64,000 nt of DNA from Limnohabitans sp. T6-5 (GCF_003063315.1 NZ_NERV01000003.1:62001-126000), one strand, 5' to 3'. Positions 33,920 to 42,881 are shown, counted from the first letter of the stretch. Numbers and translations are program-made. Notes: generated from the letters alone by a model not told the origin.

Positions 33920-35071
33920 ATGGACAGCATCCTGACTTTCCCTCGCAGCGTGTTTCGTGAAGACCACGAAATGCTGCGCACCACCGTGCGCCGCTTTTTG
34001 GAGCGCGAATGCAAACCCCGCCAAGCCCAGTGGGACAAAGACGGCAAAGTCGACCGCGAAACCTGGCTCAAGGCCGGGCGCGAAGGGCTGCTGTGCGCCA
34101 CCATGGACCCTGAATGGGGCGGTGGCGGTGGCGACTTCGGCCACGCGGCCGTGATCGTCGAAGAGATTGGCCGCTCGGGTGTGAGTGGCCTCGGCTTTGG
34201 CCTGCACTCCGACGTGGTGGCGCCCTACATCGAGCGCCTGGGCACGCCCGCACAAAAAGCCCAGTGGCTGCCCCAATGCGCCACGGGTGAAGTCATTCTG
34301 GCCATTGCCATGAGCGAGCCCGGCGCGGGCAGTGACCTCAAAGCCATTCGCACCACGGCGCGCCGCGAGGGCGATGAGTACGTCATCAACGGTGCCAAGA
34401 CCTTCATCTCCAACGGCCTGAACTGTGACCTGGTCGTGGTGGTGGCCAAGACCGAGCCCGAGCTGGGCGCCAAGGGCGTGTCGCTGATCTTGGTGGAGGC
34501 TGACCGCGCCGGTTTTCGCAAAGGCCGCAAGCTCGAAAAAATGGGCCAAGAAGCGGCCGACACTGCCGAGCTGTTTTTTGAAGACGTGCGCGTGCCTGTG
34601 ACCAACATCCTGGGCGAAGAGAACAAGGGCTTTGCCTACCTCATGCAAGAGCTGGCACAAGAGCGTTTTGTGATCGCGCTGGGCGCAGCCGCCAAGATGG
34701 AAGCCATGTTTGACGAGACGGTGCGCTACACCAAAGAGCGCGTGGTCTTTGGCAAGCCGCTGTTTGATTTTCAGAACACCCGCTTCAAGCTGGCCGAGAT
34801 CAAGGTGCGCACCACCGCCGTGCGCATGATGGTGGACCAGTACCTGGGCGAGCACCTGCGCCGCAAGCTCACCGTGCAAGAAGGCGCGATGGCCAAACTG
34901 TTTGCGACCGAGGAGCTGGGCAAGGCACTCGACGAATTGCTGCAACTGTATGGCGGCTACGGTTACATGATGGAGTACCCCATCACCCGCGCCTTTGTGG
35001 ATTCGCGCGTGACCCGCATTTATGGCGGCACCAGCGAGGTCATGAAAGAGCTGATCTCGCGCAGTTTGTGA
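33920..35071 (+). CDS. acyl-CoA dehydrogenase, long-chain-like
   Basis: A 383-residue FAD enzyme, with LAIAMSEPGAGSDLKAIRTT (FAD/substrate loop), TFISNGLNCDLVVVVAKT, the C-terminal YGGYGYMMEYPITRAFVDSR and IYGGTSEVMKELI. In the last motif the position usual for the catalytic glutamate (IYEGTSE) is glycine, as in long-chain and isovaleryl-type dehydrogenases, where the base is elsewhere (here probably in MFDETVRY). Starts 7 bases after the SDR stop. It supplies the enoyl-CoA for the MaoC pair. Confidence 0.9.
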   Translation: MDSILTFPRSVFREDHEMLRTTVRRFLERECKPRQAQWDKDGKVDRETWLKAGREGLLCATMDPEWGGGGGDFGHAAVIVEEIGRSGVSGLGFGLHSDVVAPYIERLGTPAQKAQWLPQCATGEVILAIAMSEPGAGSDLKAIRTTARREGDEYVINGAKTFISNGLNCDLVVVVAKTEPELGAKGVSLILVEADRAGFRKGRKLEKMGQEAADTAELFFEDVRVPVTNILGEENKGFAYLMQELAQERFVIALGAAAKMEAMFDETVRYTKERVVFGKPLFDFQNTRFKLAEIKVRTTAVRMMVDQYLGEHLRRKLTVQEGAMAKLFATEELGKALDELLQLYGGYGYMMEYPITRAFVDSRVTRIYGGTSEVMKELISRSL

Positions 35072-35116
35072 TCACCGTTTGTGACCCCCACACCGCACCA
35101 GTCTAAAGAGCCGCTC

Positions 35117-36832
35117 ATGTCCACATCGTCGCTGCCTTATTGGCCCAAAGGCGTTCCGCGCACGCTGAGCTTGCCGCAGGTGCCGCTCACGCATTTCGTG
35201 CAGGTCGCGGCAGAGCGCTTTCCGAACAAGCCCGCCGTGATTTTTTGCGGCAGCACGTTGACCTACGCGGCGCTGCTCGCACGCGTGGAGGCGCTGGCCG
35301 GATATCTGACCCAGCGGCTGGGTGTGCAACGCGGCGACCGCGTCTTGCTGATGAGCCAGAACTGCCCGCAATACGTGGCGGCCTATTACGGCATCATGCG
35401 CGCCGGGGCCGTGGTGGTGCCGGTTAACGCCATGTGCACCCCCAGCGAAATCCGCTACTACATGCAAGACAGCGGCGCACGCGTGGCCATGGTGGCGCAA
35501 GAGCTGTTGCCCCAGGTTTTGCCGCTGCTGCAAGCTGGCAACCCGGATGCCCTGCAAGCGGTGTTGGTGCATGCGTATTCAGAAGGCCTGCCCGCGCAGC
35601 CAGCCAGCGACGAAGTGCCGGATGCGGTGCCTGATGTGGTGTTCGCCCCGCGCCAGTGGACTGAGGCCCCGGGCCTACTCGGGCTCGAAGACGCCATCGC
35701 ACAGGCCTTGCCCGCACCCGCAGAGCACCCAGGCAGCCAAGACCTGTGCGTGCTGCCCTACACCTCGGGCACCACTGGGCACCCCAAGGGCTGCATGCAC
35801 ACCCATGCCACGGTGTTGGCTTCCAACATGTCTTCGCAGGTCTGGCGCGGGCTGCACATGGACTCGGTGTTTCTGGCCGTGGCGCCGCTCTTTCACATGC
35901 TGGGCATGCAGGGCGGCCTGAACGTGCCGATCACACTGGGCGCCACCGTGGTCATGCTGCCGCGCTGGCACGCGGCGTCAGCCGCCCGCCTGATCGAGCA
36001 CCACCGTGTCAGCGCTTGGGCCGCACCACCGGCCATGCTGATCGACTTCTTTGCCAACCCGGCTGCCGCGCAGCGCGACTTGAGCAGCTTGTCCACCCTG
36101 TCGGGTGGCGGTGCCGCCATGCCCGAGACGGTGGCGAACTTGCTGCAAACGCGTTTTGGCATCGCCTACAACGAGGCCTACGGCATGACCGAGACCGCCT
36201 CCTTTTTGCTGGGCAACCCACCGGCACGCGGCAAGCGCCAGTGCCTGGGCGTCATCACGCCCGGGGTGGATGCGCGCATCGTGGACCCGGAAACCCTGCG
36301 CGAGTTGCCCGTGGGCGAGGTGGGTGAGCTGGTCACGCGTGGCCCGCAACTGATGCGCGGCTACTGGCAAAACGAGAGCGCCAACCAGACCTCATTTTTT
36401 GAGCTCGATGGCCAAACCTTTTTCCGCACGGGCGACCTGGCCAGCGTGGACGAAGAGGGTTACTTCTTCATGCGCGACCGCCTCAAGCGCATGGTCAACG
36501 TCTCGGGCTTCAAGGTCTGGCCCGCTGAAGTGGAAAACACGCTCTACGAACACCCGGCGGTCCACGAGGCCTGCATCATCGCCGTGCCCGACACCCAGCG
36601 CGGTGAAAACGTGATGGCCCTCCTGGTGCTCAAGCCCGGCTCGAAAGGGCAGGTCACGGAGCAAGACATCATCGACTGGAGCCGCGAGCACATGGCCGTC
36701 TACAAAACCCCACGCATCGTGCGCTTCATGGACGTGCTGCCCAAGTCGGGCACCGGCAAGATCCTGTGGCGGCAATTGCAAGAACAAGAGCACGCGCGTT
36801 TGGCCGTGTCCACCCCGCAGGTGATCCCATGA
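35117..36832 (+). CDS. acyl-CoA ligase (AMP-forming), medium/long-chain type
   Basis: A 571-residue ANL ligase. Motifs: LPYTSGTTGHPKGCMHTHAT, YNEAYGMTETASFLLG, FFRTGDLASVDEEGYFFMRD, RLKRMVNVSGFKVWPAEVE and the end lysine in LPKSGTGKILWRQL. The ATG at 35117 is preferred over the GTG at 35081, which would add 12 residues. It lies in the centre of the acyl-CoA operon, so its product probably feeds the dehydrogenase upstream. Chain type of the substrate unknown. Confidence 0.9.
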   Translation: MSTSSLPYWPKGVPRTLSLPQVPLTHFVQVAAERFPNKPAVIFCGSTLTYAALLARVEALAGYLTQRLGVQRGDRVLLMSQNCPQYVAAYYGIMRAGAVVVPVNAMCTPSEIRYYMQDSGARVAMVAQELLPQVLPLLQAGNPDALQAVLVHAYSEGLPAQPASDEVPDAVPDVVFAPRQWTEAPGLLGLEDAIAQALPAPAEHPGSQDLCVLPYTSGTTGHPKGCMHTHATVLASNMSSQVWRGLHMDSVFLAVAPLFHMLGMQGGLNVPITLGATVVMLPRWHAASAARLIEHHRVSAWAAPPAMLIDFFANPAAAQRDLSSLSTLSGGGAAMPETVANLLQTRFGIAYNEAYGMTETASFLLGNPPARGKRQCLGVITPGVDARIVDPETLRELPVGEVGELVTRGPQLMRGYWQNESANQTSFFELDGQTFFRTGDLASVDEEGYFFMRDRLKRMVNVSGFKVWPAEVENTLYEHPAVHEACIIAVPDTQRGENVMALLVLKPGSKGQVTEQDIIDWSREHMAVYKTPRIVRFMDVLPKSGTGKILWRQLQEQEHARLAVSTPQVIP

Positions 36833-36843
36833 CCCGTCATTCA

Positions 36844-36918
36844 TGTAGGAGCCCCGCCCCCGGGGCGATCGGTGGTGGTCTGCGGATGCCCCATCGCGGC
36901 GGGGGCGCCGCTCCTACA
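36844..36918. repeat. family-1 REPIN (hairpin repeat)
   Basis: TGTAGGAGCCCCGCCCCCGG at one end and GGGGGCGCCGCTCCTACA at the other form an inverted pair of 75 bp inside the acyl-CoA operon, 12 bases behind the ligase gene. The whole unit matches the core of the 179-bp elements without their terminal repeats. Confidence 0.88.
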
Positions 36919-36953
36919 GATCAAACCATGAACTTTTCCCAGCAGGAGACACC

Positions 36954-37739
36954 ATGAGAATCCCTTTGAGTTTCAAAGGCCAATCGGTGTTTGTGGCCGG
37001 TGGCAGCAGCGGCATCAACCTGGGCATCGCGACCGCGTTTGCGCAGGCTGGGGCGAACGTGGCGATTGCCAGCCGCAACGCCGAGCGCGTGGCCCAAGCG
37101 GTGGACCAGTTGCGCCAACACGGCACGCAAATCGAAGGCTACAGCGCCGACGTGCGCGACGCCGCAGGCATTGCCGCGGCGCTGCAGCAAGCGCGTGACG
37201 CGATTGGCCCGTTTGACGTGCTGATCTCGGGCGCGGCAGGCAACTTTTTGGCACCTGCTTTGGGCATGTCGGCCAACGGCTTCAAGACGGTCGTGGACAT
37301 TGACCTGAACGGCACCTTCCATGTGCTGCGTGCGGGCTTTGAGCACCTGCGCCGCCCGGGTGCCAGTGTGATCAACATTTCAGCGCCACAGGCCTTCAAC
37401 CCCACCAAGTTGCAAGCCCATGTGTGCGCGGCCAAGGCGGGCGTGGACATGCTCACGCGGGTGCTGGCCATGGAATGGGGGCCTGAAGGCGTGCGCGTGA
37501 ACTCCATCGTGCCCGGCCCGATTGGCGACACCGAAGGCATTCGCCGCTTGGCACCCACGCCCGAGGCGCTGCAACGCATGACGCAGTCGGTGCCCCTGCA
37601 GCGCATGGGCCGCGTCGAAGAGATCGCCGACATGGCGCTGTTTTTGGCGTCGCAGCACGCCGCATTTGTCACCGGTGCCATCCTGGCGGTGGACGGTGGC
37701 AGTTCCCTGGCCGGTGGCCGGGACTATGCCGCTTATTGA
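36954..37739 (+). CDS. SDR oxidoreductase, 2,4-dienoyl-CoA reductase-like
   Basis: A 261-residue SDR protein: GGSSGINLGIATAFAQAGAN cofactor motif, SRNAERV (NADP-friendly), AAGNFLAPALGMSANGFKTV and the segment HVCAAKAGVDMLTRVLAMEW. The usual YxxxK tyrosine is replaced (V-x3-K), as in peroxisomal and bacterial 2,4-dienoyl-CoA reductases, whose mechanism does not use this tyrosine. AGGAG lies 5 bases before the ATG. Likely reduces a dienoyl-CoA intermediate of unsaturated acids in this operon. Confidence 0.85.
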   Translation: MRIPLSFKGQSVFVAGGSSGINLGIATAFAQAGANVAIASRNAERVAQAVDQLRQHGTQIEGYSADVRDAAGIAAALQQARDAIGPFDVLISGAAGNFLAPALGMSANGFKTVVDIDLNGTFHVLRAGFEHLRRPGASVINISAPQAFNPTKLQAHVCAAKAGVDMLTRVLAMEWGPEGVRVNSIVPGPIGDTEGIRRLAPTPEALQRMTQSVPLQRMGRVEEIADMALFLASQHAAFVTGAILAVDGGSSLAGGRDYAAY

Positions 37740-37781
37740 TGCGGCATGTTGAAGTTTGAAATGGGTGCGCTAAGTCATCTC

Positions 37782-37853
37782 GTAGCTCGGTGGCAACCGA
37801 GCCGACATTGCAGGCTTGGGCGTTATCAGCATGTCGGCTCTGTTGCCGCCGAC
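37782..37853. repeat. hairpin repeat, variant of family 2
   Basis: GGTGGCAACCGAGCCGACAT (37789-37808) is matched by the reverse complement at 37831-37850 with 18 of 20 positions equal. GTAGCTCGG and CCGCCGAC border it. It precedes the 141-bp array. Confidence 0.7.
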
Positions 37854-37911
37854 AAAATCATGTCGCGGCCTTTACAGCTTGTTCATACGCCGCTTGGTCA
37901 TTTGCCAAAAG

Positions 37912-38725
37912 GTAGGTCGGCACTCGCAGAGTCCGACATCTGCCGATTGCACCTTTTGCGTCAAAACAAGCCTCACCTCTCAAGCACCCATGTCGGGGTC
38001 TTCGACCACCGACCTACAACAAGCCCGCAAGTCCCATCGAGGGCAGTGTCTTGTAGGTCGGCACTCGCAGAGTCCGACATCTGCCGATTGCACCATTTGC
38101 GTCAACACGAGCCGTGCCTCTCAAGCACCCATGTCGGGATCTTCGACCACCGACCTACAACAAGCCCGCATGTCCCATCGAGGGCAGTGGCTTGTAGGTC
38201 GGCACTCGCAGAGTCCGACATTTGCCGATTGCACCTTTTGCGTCAACACGAGCCGCGCCGCTCAAGCACCCATGTCGGGGTCTTCGACCACCGACCTACA
38301 ACAAGCCCGCAAGTCCCATCGAGGGCAGTGTCTTGTAGGTCGGCACTCGCAGAGTCCGACATCTGCCGATTGCACCATTTGCGTCAACACGAGCCGTGCC
38401 TCTCAAGCACCCATGTCGGGATCTTCGACCACCGACCTACAACAAGCCCGCATGTCCCATCGAGGGCAGTGGCTTGTAGGTCGGCACTCGCAGAGTCCGA
38501 CATTTGCCGATTGCACCTTTTGCGTCAACACGAGCCGCGCCGCTCAAGCACCCATGTCGGGGTCTTCGACCACCGACCTACAACAAGCCCGCAAGTCCCA
38601 TCGAGGGCAGTGTCTTGTAGGTCGGCACTCGCAGAGTCCGACATCTGCCGATTGCACCATTTGCGTCAACACGAGCCGTGCCTCTCAAGCACCCATGTCG
38701 GGATCTTCGACCACCGACCTACAAC
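37912..38725. repeat. family-2 tandem array, 141-bp units
   Basis: GTAGGTCGGCACTCGCAGAG occurs at 37912, 38053, 38194, 38335, 38476 and 38617: exact 141-bp steps, about 5.8 units. Units alternate in two sequence types (A: CACCATTT and GGGATC; B: CACCTTTT and GGGGTC), so 38053-38334 and 38335-38616 are identical 282-bp blocks. Each unit holds an inverted pair ending CCGACCTAC. Since 141 is divisible by 3, long spurious frames run through it. No gene is in 37740-38779. Confidence 0.95.
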
Positions 38726-38779
38726 ATCTACTGCGATCAACAAGCGTCCAACCCCTGTCATTAGGCTGAGAAACCTCCC

Positions 38780-39598
38780 ATGATCATCCCCTCCAAAAGC
38801 TCCCCCTCTTTGCTGCAGTTCGATGTGACCGACCAGGTTGCGACCATCACCTTTGACAGCCCGAGCAAACGCAACGCGCTCGAGCCCGCCATGCGCGACG
38901 AGCTGGCAGTGGCCTTGCAACACATCCAACAAGACAAGTCCATCCGCGCCGTGGTCCTCACTGGGGCTGGCGGGCATTTTTGCTCGGGCGGTGACCTCAA
39001 GAACATCGCAGCCGCCAATCTGGACAACGGCGGCTGGCTCGGCCGCATGCAGACCTTGCACGAATGGGTGCAGCTGCTGCTGACGCTCGACCGCCCGGTG
39101 ATCGCTGCCGTCGATGGTGCGGCCGCAGGTGCGGGCTTCAGCCTGGCGCTGTCGGCCGACTTCGTGCTGGCCACGCCGCGCGCCTGGTTCAACATGTCCT
39201 TCCTCAAGGTCGGCCTGGTGCCTGACGTGGGTGCGCTCTACACACTGCCCCGCGTGGTCGGCGTGCAGCGCGCCAAAGAAATCATGCTTTCGGCCCGCGA
39301 CATCGACGCGCAAGAGGCCTTGCGGCTGGGCATCGCGATGGAGCTGCACGAGCCGGACCAGCTGCTGCCTCGTGCGCAGGCCTTGGCCCGCAGCTTTGTG
39401 GGCGCGTCGCCCGCCGCTGTGGCTTTGATCAAGCGCAGCCTGAACAACGCCTTGGGCGGTGGTCTGCAAGACATGCTGAGCTCAGAAGCGCAGGCCCAGG
39501 CCCTGGCCGCAGGCACCGCCGAGCACCGCGAAGCCGTGGGGCGCTTCCTGAACAAACAGGCGCCGTTGTTTGCCTGGCCCGCGCAGAACAAAAGCTGA
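38780..39598 (+). CDS. enoyl-CoA hydratase/isomerase family protein
   Basis: A 272-residue crotonase-fold protein: FDSPSKRNALEPAMRDELAV, VLTGAGGHFCSGGDLKNIAA (first oxyanion-hole segment), AAVDGAAAGAGFSLALSADF, FLKVGLVPDVGALYTLPRVV. In the last motif the typical hydratase glutamate (usually PExG) is D in LVPDVG, and the first glutamate is absent near A/G, so isomerase or another crotonase reaction is as likely as hydration. Last gene of the acyl-CoA operon, behind the repeat array. Confidence 0.88.
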   Translation: MIIPSKSSPSLLQFDVTDQVATITFDSPSKRNALEPAMRDELAVALQHIQQDKSIRAVVLTGAGGHFCSGGDLKNIAAANLDNGGWLGRMQTLHEWVQLLLTLDRPVIAAVDGAAAGAGFSLALSADFVLATPRAWFNMSFLKVGLVPDVGALYTLPRVVGVQRAKEIMLSARDIDAQEALRLGIAMELHEPDQLLPRAQALARSFVGASPAAVALIKRSLNNALGGGLQDMLSSEAQAQALAAGTAEHREAVGRFLNKQAPLFAWPAQNKS

Positions 39599-39624
39599 TG
39601 CAAGCGCCCAGGATGGATCAAGCC

Positions 39625-39700
39625 CTTGTCGGGGGTCTTTGACCACCGACCTGCGAAACACCACCAACTTCGTAGGTCGGCACTTGAAGAGTCCGACAAG
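39625..39700. repeat. single family-2 REPIN
   Basis: CTTGTCGG and CCGACAAG close an imperfect hairpin whose arms contain CCACCGACCTGCG and CGTAGGTCGGCACTTGAAGA. It lies in the 113-base gap between convergent genes and may act as terminator for both. Confidence 0.85.
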
Positions 39701-39711
39701 TGTTTGGGGGA

Positions 39712-41046
39712 TCAACTGCCGGTGAAGTCTTTCACCATGTTGCCGTACCACTGCAGGTCGGCTTGCCACAGTTCCTGGCGACGGAAGTTGTCGTCGGTGA
39801 CGGTTTGCAGCAAGTGGCCTTCTTCGCCCATCTTGTAGTCAAACTTCACATTGATGGCTTCGAGGGGTTGGGTGTTGACCAGCATGAAGCACAGGTTGTC
39901 GATGATGATGGGCTTCATGGGCTGGTTTTTGGACTGCTGCGCGATGTAGGTGGACACGCTGCGGCCCATGCGGTTGGCGATGTGGCCGCTCTTGGGGTAG
40001 TGGCCAAACTGGGGCGACACGGCGCCCACGCTGTCGCCAATCACGAACACGTTGGGGTCGTCCTTCAGGTTGTAGAACTCGGGGTGCACCGCCGCCCAGG
40101 TGCTGGGTTTGCCGTCCGGAGTTTTGCCAATGGCGCCCATTTTCCAGACCAGGTCCGCCGCTTGGTGGTGGCCCATGAAGATGGCATCGTCGAACTTGAA
40201 GTCGCCCGCCAGGGTCTTGACCACCTTGTTGTAGGGGTCCAGCTCTTTCACGCCTGCGTTGGACACGTAGGTGATGGTGTCGTGGTACAGCTCGTCAAAG
40301 GCCATGCGGTAACCGCCGCCAATCGGCATGATGCGCGGCTTGGGGTCGAGGATCACGATTTTGGCCGGGATCTTGTGGCGCTGAAAGTAATCGGCCATCA
40401 AACACGCACGCTCATAGGGTGATGGCGGGCAGCGGTGCGGTGGCGGGGGCAGCGTCATCACAAACGTGCCGCCCTTGAAGCCTTTGATTTTTTGCTTGAG
40501 CGCCAGGTGCTCGGAGCTGGGCACGTAGGCGCTGGAGAAATGCTTTTGGGTATACGCAGCCGACGCGCGGTCGTTGCCAAACCAGGGCTCATAGGTCACG
40601 CGGATACCGGCGGACACCACCAGCCAGTCGTAATCCACAAAGCCCTGTGCGGTGTGCACGCGCTTTTTGTCGCGGTCGATGTCGGTGATCTCGGTTTGCA
40701 CGAAGGTGTAGCCCATGCGCTCGGCCGCAGCCGTGTACGAGTGCACGAGGAAGGACGTGTCCACCACGTCCACCAGCCATTTGTTGCTGAGCGGGCACGA
40801 CCAGAAGATGGGGTTTTTTTCGAGCAGCACGACTTCGAGGTCGGGCGCGTCTTCGCGCAAATGGCGTGCAGCGGCCAGGCCACCCCAGCCCCCACCCAAA
40901 ATGACGACACGGCGCTTTTTGCCCTTGGGCATCAGCTCGGTCGAGGGGGAAAACAAAAAAGGCTGAGCGATGACAGCAGGGGACGCAGCAGACAGCGCGC
41001 CCAGTGCTGCCGCGCCCTTGAGGAGGGTACGACGTGCGGTGGTCAT
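39712..41046 (-). CDS. Tat-exported flavoprotein, sulfide dehydrogenase (FccB/SoxF)-like
   Basis: A 444-residue flavoprotein. The N-terminus TTARRTLLKGAAALGAL is a Tat signal with twin arginines. The FAD motif is RVVILGGGWGGLAAARHL; FWSCPLSNKWL and PPPPHRCPPSPYERACLMAD hold the cysteines that mark flavocytochrome c sulfide dehydrogenase flavoproteins; NVFVIGDSVG is the second FAD site. The usual cytochrome subunit gene is not beside it. It may oxidise sulfide in the periplasm, passing electrons to a separate cytochrome. The start at 41046 keeps the Tat motif at position 4-5. Confidence 0.85.
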   Translation of the reverse strand: MTTARRTLLKGAAALGALSAASPAVIAQPFLFSPSTELMPKGKKRRVVILGGGWGGLAAARHLREDAPDLEVVLLEKNPIFWSCPLSNKWLVDVVDTSFLVHSYTAAAERMGYTFVQTEITDIDRDKKRVHTAQGFVDYDWLVVSAGIRVTYEPWFGNDRASAAYTQKHFSSAYVPSSEHLALKQKIKGFKGGTFVMTLPPPPHRCPPSPYERACLMADYFQRHKIPAKIVILDPKPRIMPIGGGYRMAFDELYHDTITYVSNAGVKELDPYNKVVKTLAGDFKFDDAIFMGHHQAADLVWKMGAIGKTPDGKPSTWAAVHPEFYNLKDDPNVFVIGDSVGAVSPQFGHYPKSGHIANRMGRSVSTYIAQQSKNQPMKPIIIDNLCFMLVNTQPLEAINVKFDYKMGEEGHLLQTVTDDNFRRQELWQADLQWYGNMVKDFTGS

Positions 41047-41237
41047 AAAAGGACTTCCGTAAATGAAGGGAAAAACCTGTCGGCGCATACGAGGAGCAGG
41101 GGCTCCAATGCCTCGAAGGCAGGTGGCTCAAGCGCTGGGCGCGTGAGGGGAGGATGTTAAGCGATGCAGTGAGTGGTGTCCGTCAATGGCCGTGGTGGGG
41201 GGGGCTTGGCAGGGTGTAGCCCCCTGGATACGGCCCT

Positions 41238-42170
41238 TCAAATAGCCGTGCAAGCGGCCATGGCCCTGGCTTTTTGCAGGCGTGTTTCTTCCATCAGGAA
41301 GTCGAGAAAAACGTGCGTGCGCTGCGGGATGAATTTGCGGCTCGGGACCGCTGCATAGATCACCAGGCGTCCCGTGATCCAGGGCGCAAGCACCCGCACC
41401 AGCTCACCCTTGGTGAGGTAAGGCGCCACCACATCAATCGCCACAGAGGTGATGCCCGCACCATCCAGGGTGGCTCGCAGCAAGCTGTCTGTGTGGTTGG
41501 CCAGCAGCACCGGCTGGATGTCGATTTCAATGGCTTGGGTCGGGTTCTCCGGGCACCACATGCGCCACAAGCGGGTTTTGATATCGGGCATTTTCAGGCG
41601 CAGACAATCATGTTGCATCAGTGCCTGCGGTTCCAGGGGCATGCCTTTGCGTTGGAGGTATTCCGGGGAGGCCACCAAAATCGCTTCGGATTCAATCACT
41701 TTGCGGGCAATGACGTGGGCGTCAAAACCCTCGTCTGTGCCCAGCAGCGTGATGTCAAAGTCCTCAATGGGCGGTTCGCGCAGGTTCTCGACCTCCAGTT
41801 CCACCAGGATCTTGGGGTAGCGCTTGCGGAACTCTGCCAGCAGCGGCGAGATGACATAACTGGCCAGCACCGGTGGCGCATGCAGGCGCAACAGGCCGAC
41901 CAACTCGCTGGTCTGGGCACTGGCCATGGCATCGGCCTCGTCAATGTCTTGCAAGATGCTGCGAATGCGATTTAGGTACTGCTGGCCTGTATCGGTCAAC
42001 GACAGGCGCCGAGTGGATCGCTGCAATAAGCGAGCACCCAGGTGGTCTTCCAGATCAGCGACCAAGCGGGTCACCACGGGTGCCGACATGTCCAGCGCCC
42101 GCGCAGCCGCAGCAAAGCCGCCTTCATTGACCACGCGCTCAAAAACGCGCATTGACTGCAAACGGTCCAT
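41238..42170 (-). CDS. LysR family transcriptional regulator
   Basis: A 310-residue LysR protein with N-terminal winged helix (MRVFERVVNEGGFAAAARAL, VVTRLVADLEDHLGARLLQR) and an effector domain (LLRLHAPPVLASYVISPLLA). CrgA/DmlR-like by its ITLLGTDEGFDAHVIARKV region. It is divergent from the DUF4148 gene and lies 191 bases behind the flavoprotein start. A palindrome at 42204-42224 is a candidate binding site. Confidence 0.9.
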   Translation of the reverse strand: MDRLQSMRVFERVVNEGGFAAAARALDMSAPVVTRLVADLEDHLGARLLQRSTRRLSLTDTGQQYLNRIRSILQDIDEADAMASAQTSELVGLLRLHAPPVLASYVISPLLAEFRKRYPKILVELEVENLREPPIEDFDITLLGTDEGFDAHVIARKVIESEAILVASPEYLQRKGMPLEPQALMQHDCLRLKMPDIKTRLWRMWCPENPTQAIEIDIQPVLLANHTDSLLRATLDGAGITSVAIDVVAPYLTKGELVRVLAPWITGRLVIYAAVPSRKFIPQRTHVFLDFLMEETRLQKARAMAACTAI

Positions 42171-42203
42171 GCCAAGCTCCTGATCTGGATTTCAACCCTT
42201 TGA

Positions 42204-42224
42204 TTATTTCTGATTTAGAAATAA
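42204..42224. promoter_or_regulatory. palindrome in the lysR/DUF4148 divergent region
   Basis: TTATTTCT, 5 bases, AGAAATAA: a perfect 8-bp inverted repeat, 34 bases upstream of the LysR start. It has the T-N11-A spacing style of LysR operators, so autoregulation is plausible. Rest of 42171-42379: nothing else clear. Confidence 0.5.
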
Positions 42225-42379
42225 ATCAATGTGTATTTGGTGGTTTTTCTTCTCGAATGGAAATTTTACAGTTCAACCCATCGATGCAGCGCTTTCAATA
42301 AACGCCTCACCGATCAGGTCGCAAGCCGAGTCAATCCGACAGGCAGACCGTTTTTTCAACCCTTTAAGGAAACCTGATC

Positions 42380-42862
42380 ATGAATCGCTCTTACCTCTGT
42401 GCCCTCACCGTCGCCGTCGCAGCCCTTGCCTCTGGGCATGCCATGGCTGCCGATGCCTCTGCGCCCAAAACCCGCGAACAAGTGAAAGCCGAACTGGCTG
42501 AAGCCATTCGCACGGGTGATTTTGTGGTGAACGGCGAAACCGGCCAAAAGGCCAACGAAGTGCATCCAGACAAATACCCCGCCAAACCTGTCGTGCAGGG
42601 CAAAACCCGCGAAGAGGTGAAGGCCGAACTGGCCTCAGCCATCCGTGCGGGTGATTTTGTGGTGAACGGTGAAACCGGCCAAAAGGCCAATGAAGTCAAT
42701 CCAGGCCAATACCCCGCCAAACCTGTTGTGCAGGGCAAGACCCGCGAGGAAGTCAAGGCCGAGCTGGCCGAAGCCATTCGCACCGGCAACATGCCTGTCT
42801 ATGGTGAAGCCGGAATCAAGCTCAACCAGCAGTACCCACAGCGCTACAGCCACGTTCTCTGA
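42380..42862 (+). CDS. exported DUF4148 protein with three tandem repeats
   Basis: A 160-residue protein with a signal peptide (cleavage near AMAADA) and three successive copies of a 43-residue DUF4148 unit: KTREQVKAELAEAIRTGDFV, KTREEVKAELASAIRAGDFV and KTREEVKAELAEAIRTGNMP. The first two are nearly identical also in DNA, so duplication is recent. DUF4148 is typical of Burkholderiales; the function is unknown. AAGGAAACC precedes the ATG. Confidence 0.9.
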   Translation: MNRSYLCALTVAVAALASGHAMAADASAPKTREQVKAELAEAIRTGDFVVNGETGQKANEVHPDKYPAKPVVQGKTREEVKAELASAIRAGDFVVNGETGQKANEVNPGQYPAKPVVQGKTREEVKAELAEAIRTGNMPVYGEAGIKLNQQYPQRYSHVL

Positions 42863-42881
42863 ACGCCCTGGAGAACCCATG

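Noticed and set aside
37746..38783. Long open frames (345 and 317 codons) of repetitive protein across the 141-bp array
   Set aside because: Open only because the unit length is a multiple of three. Two frames are open at once, there is no ribosome site, and the hairpin units recur elsewhere with other lengths.
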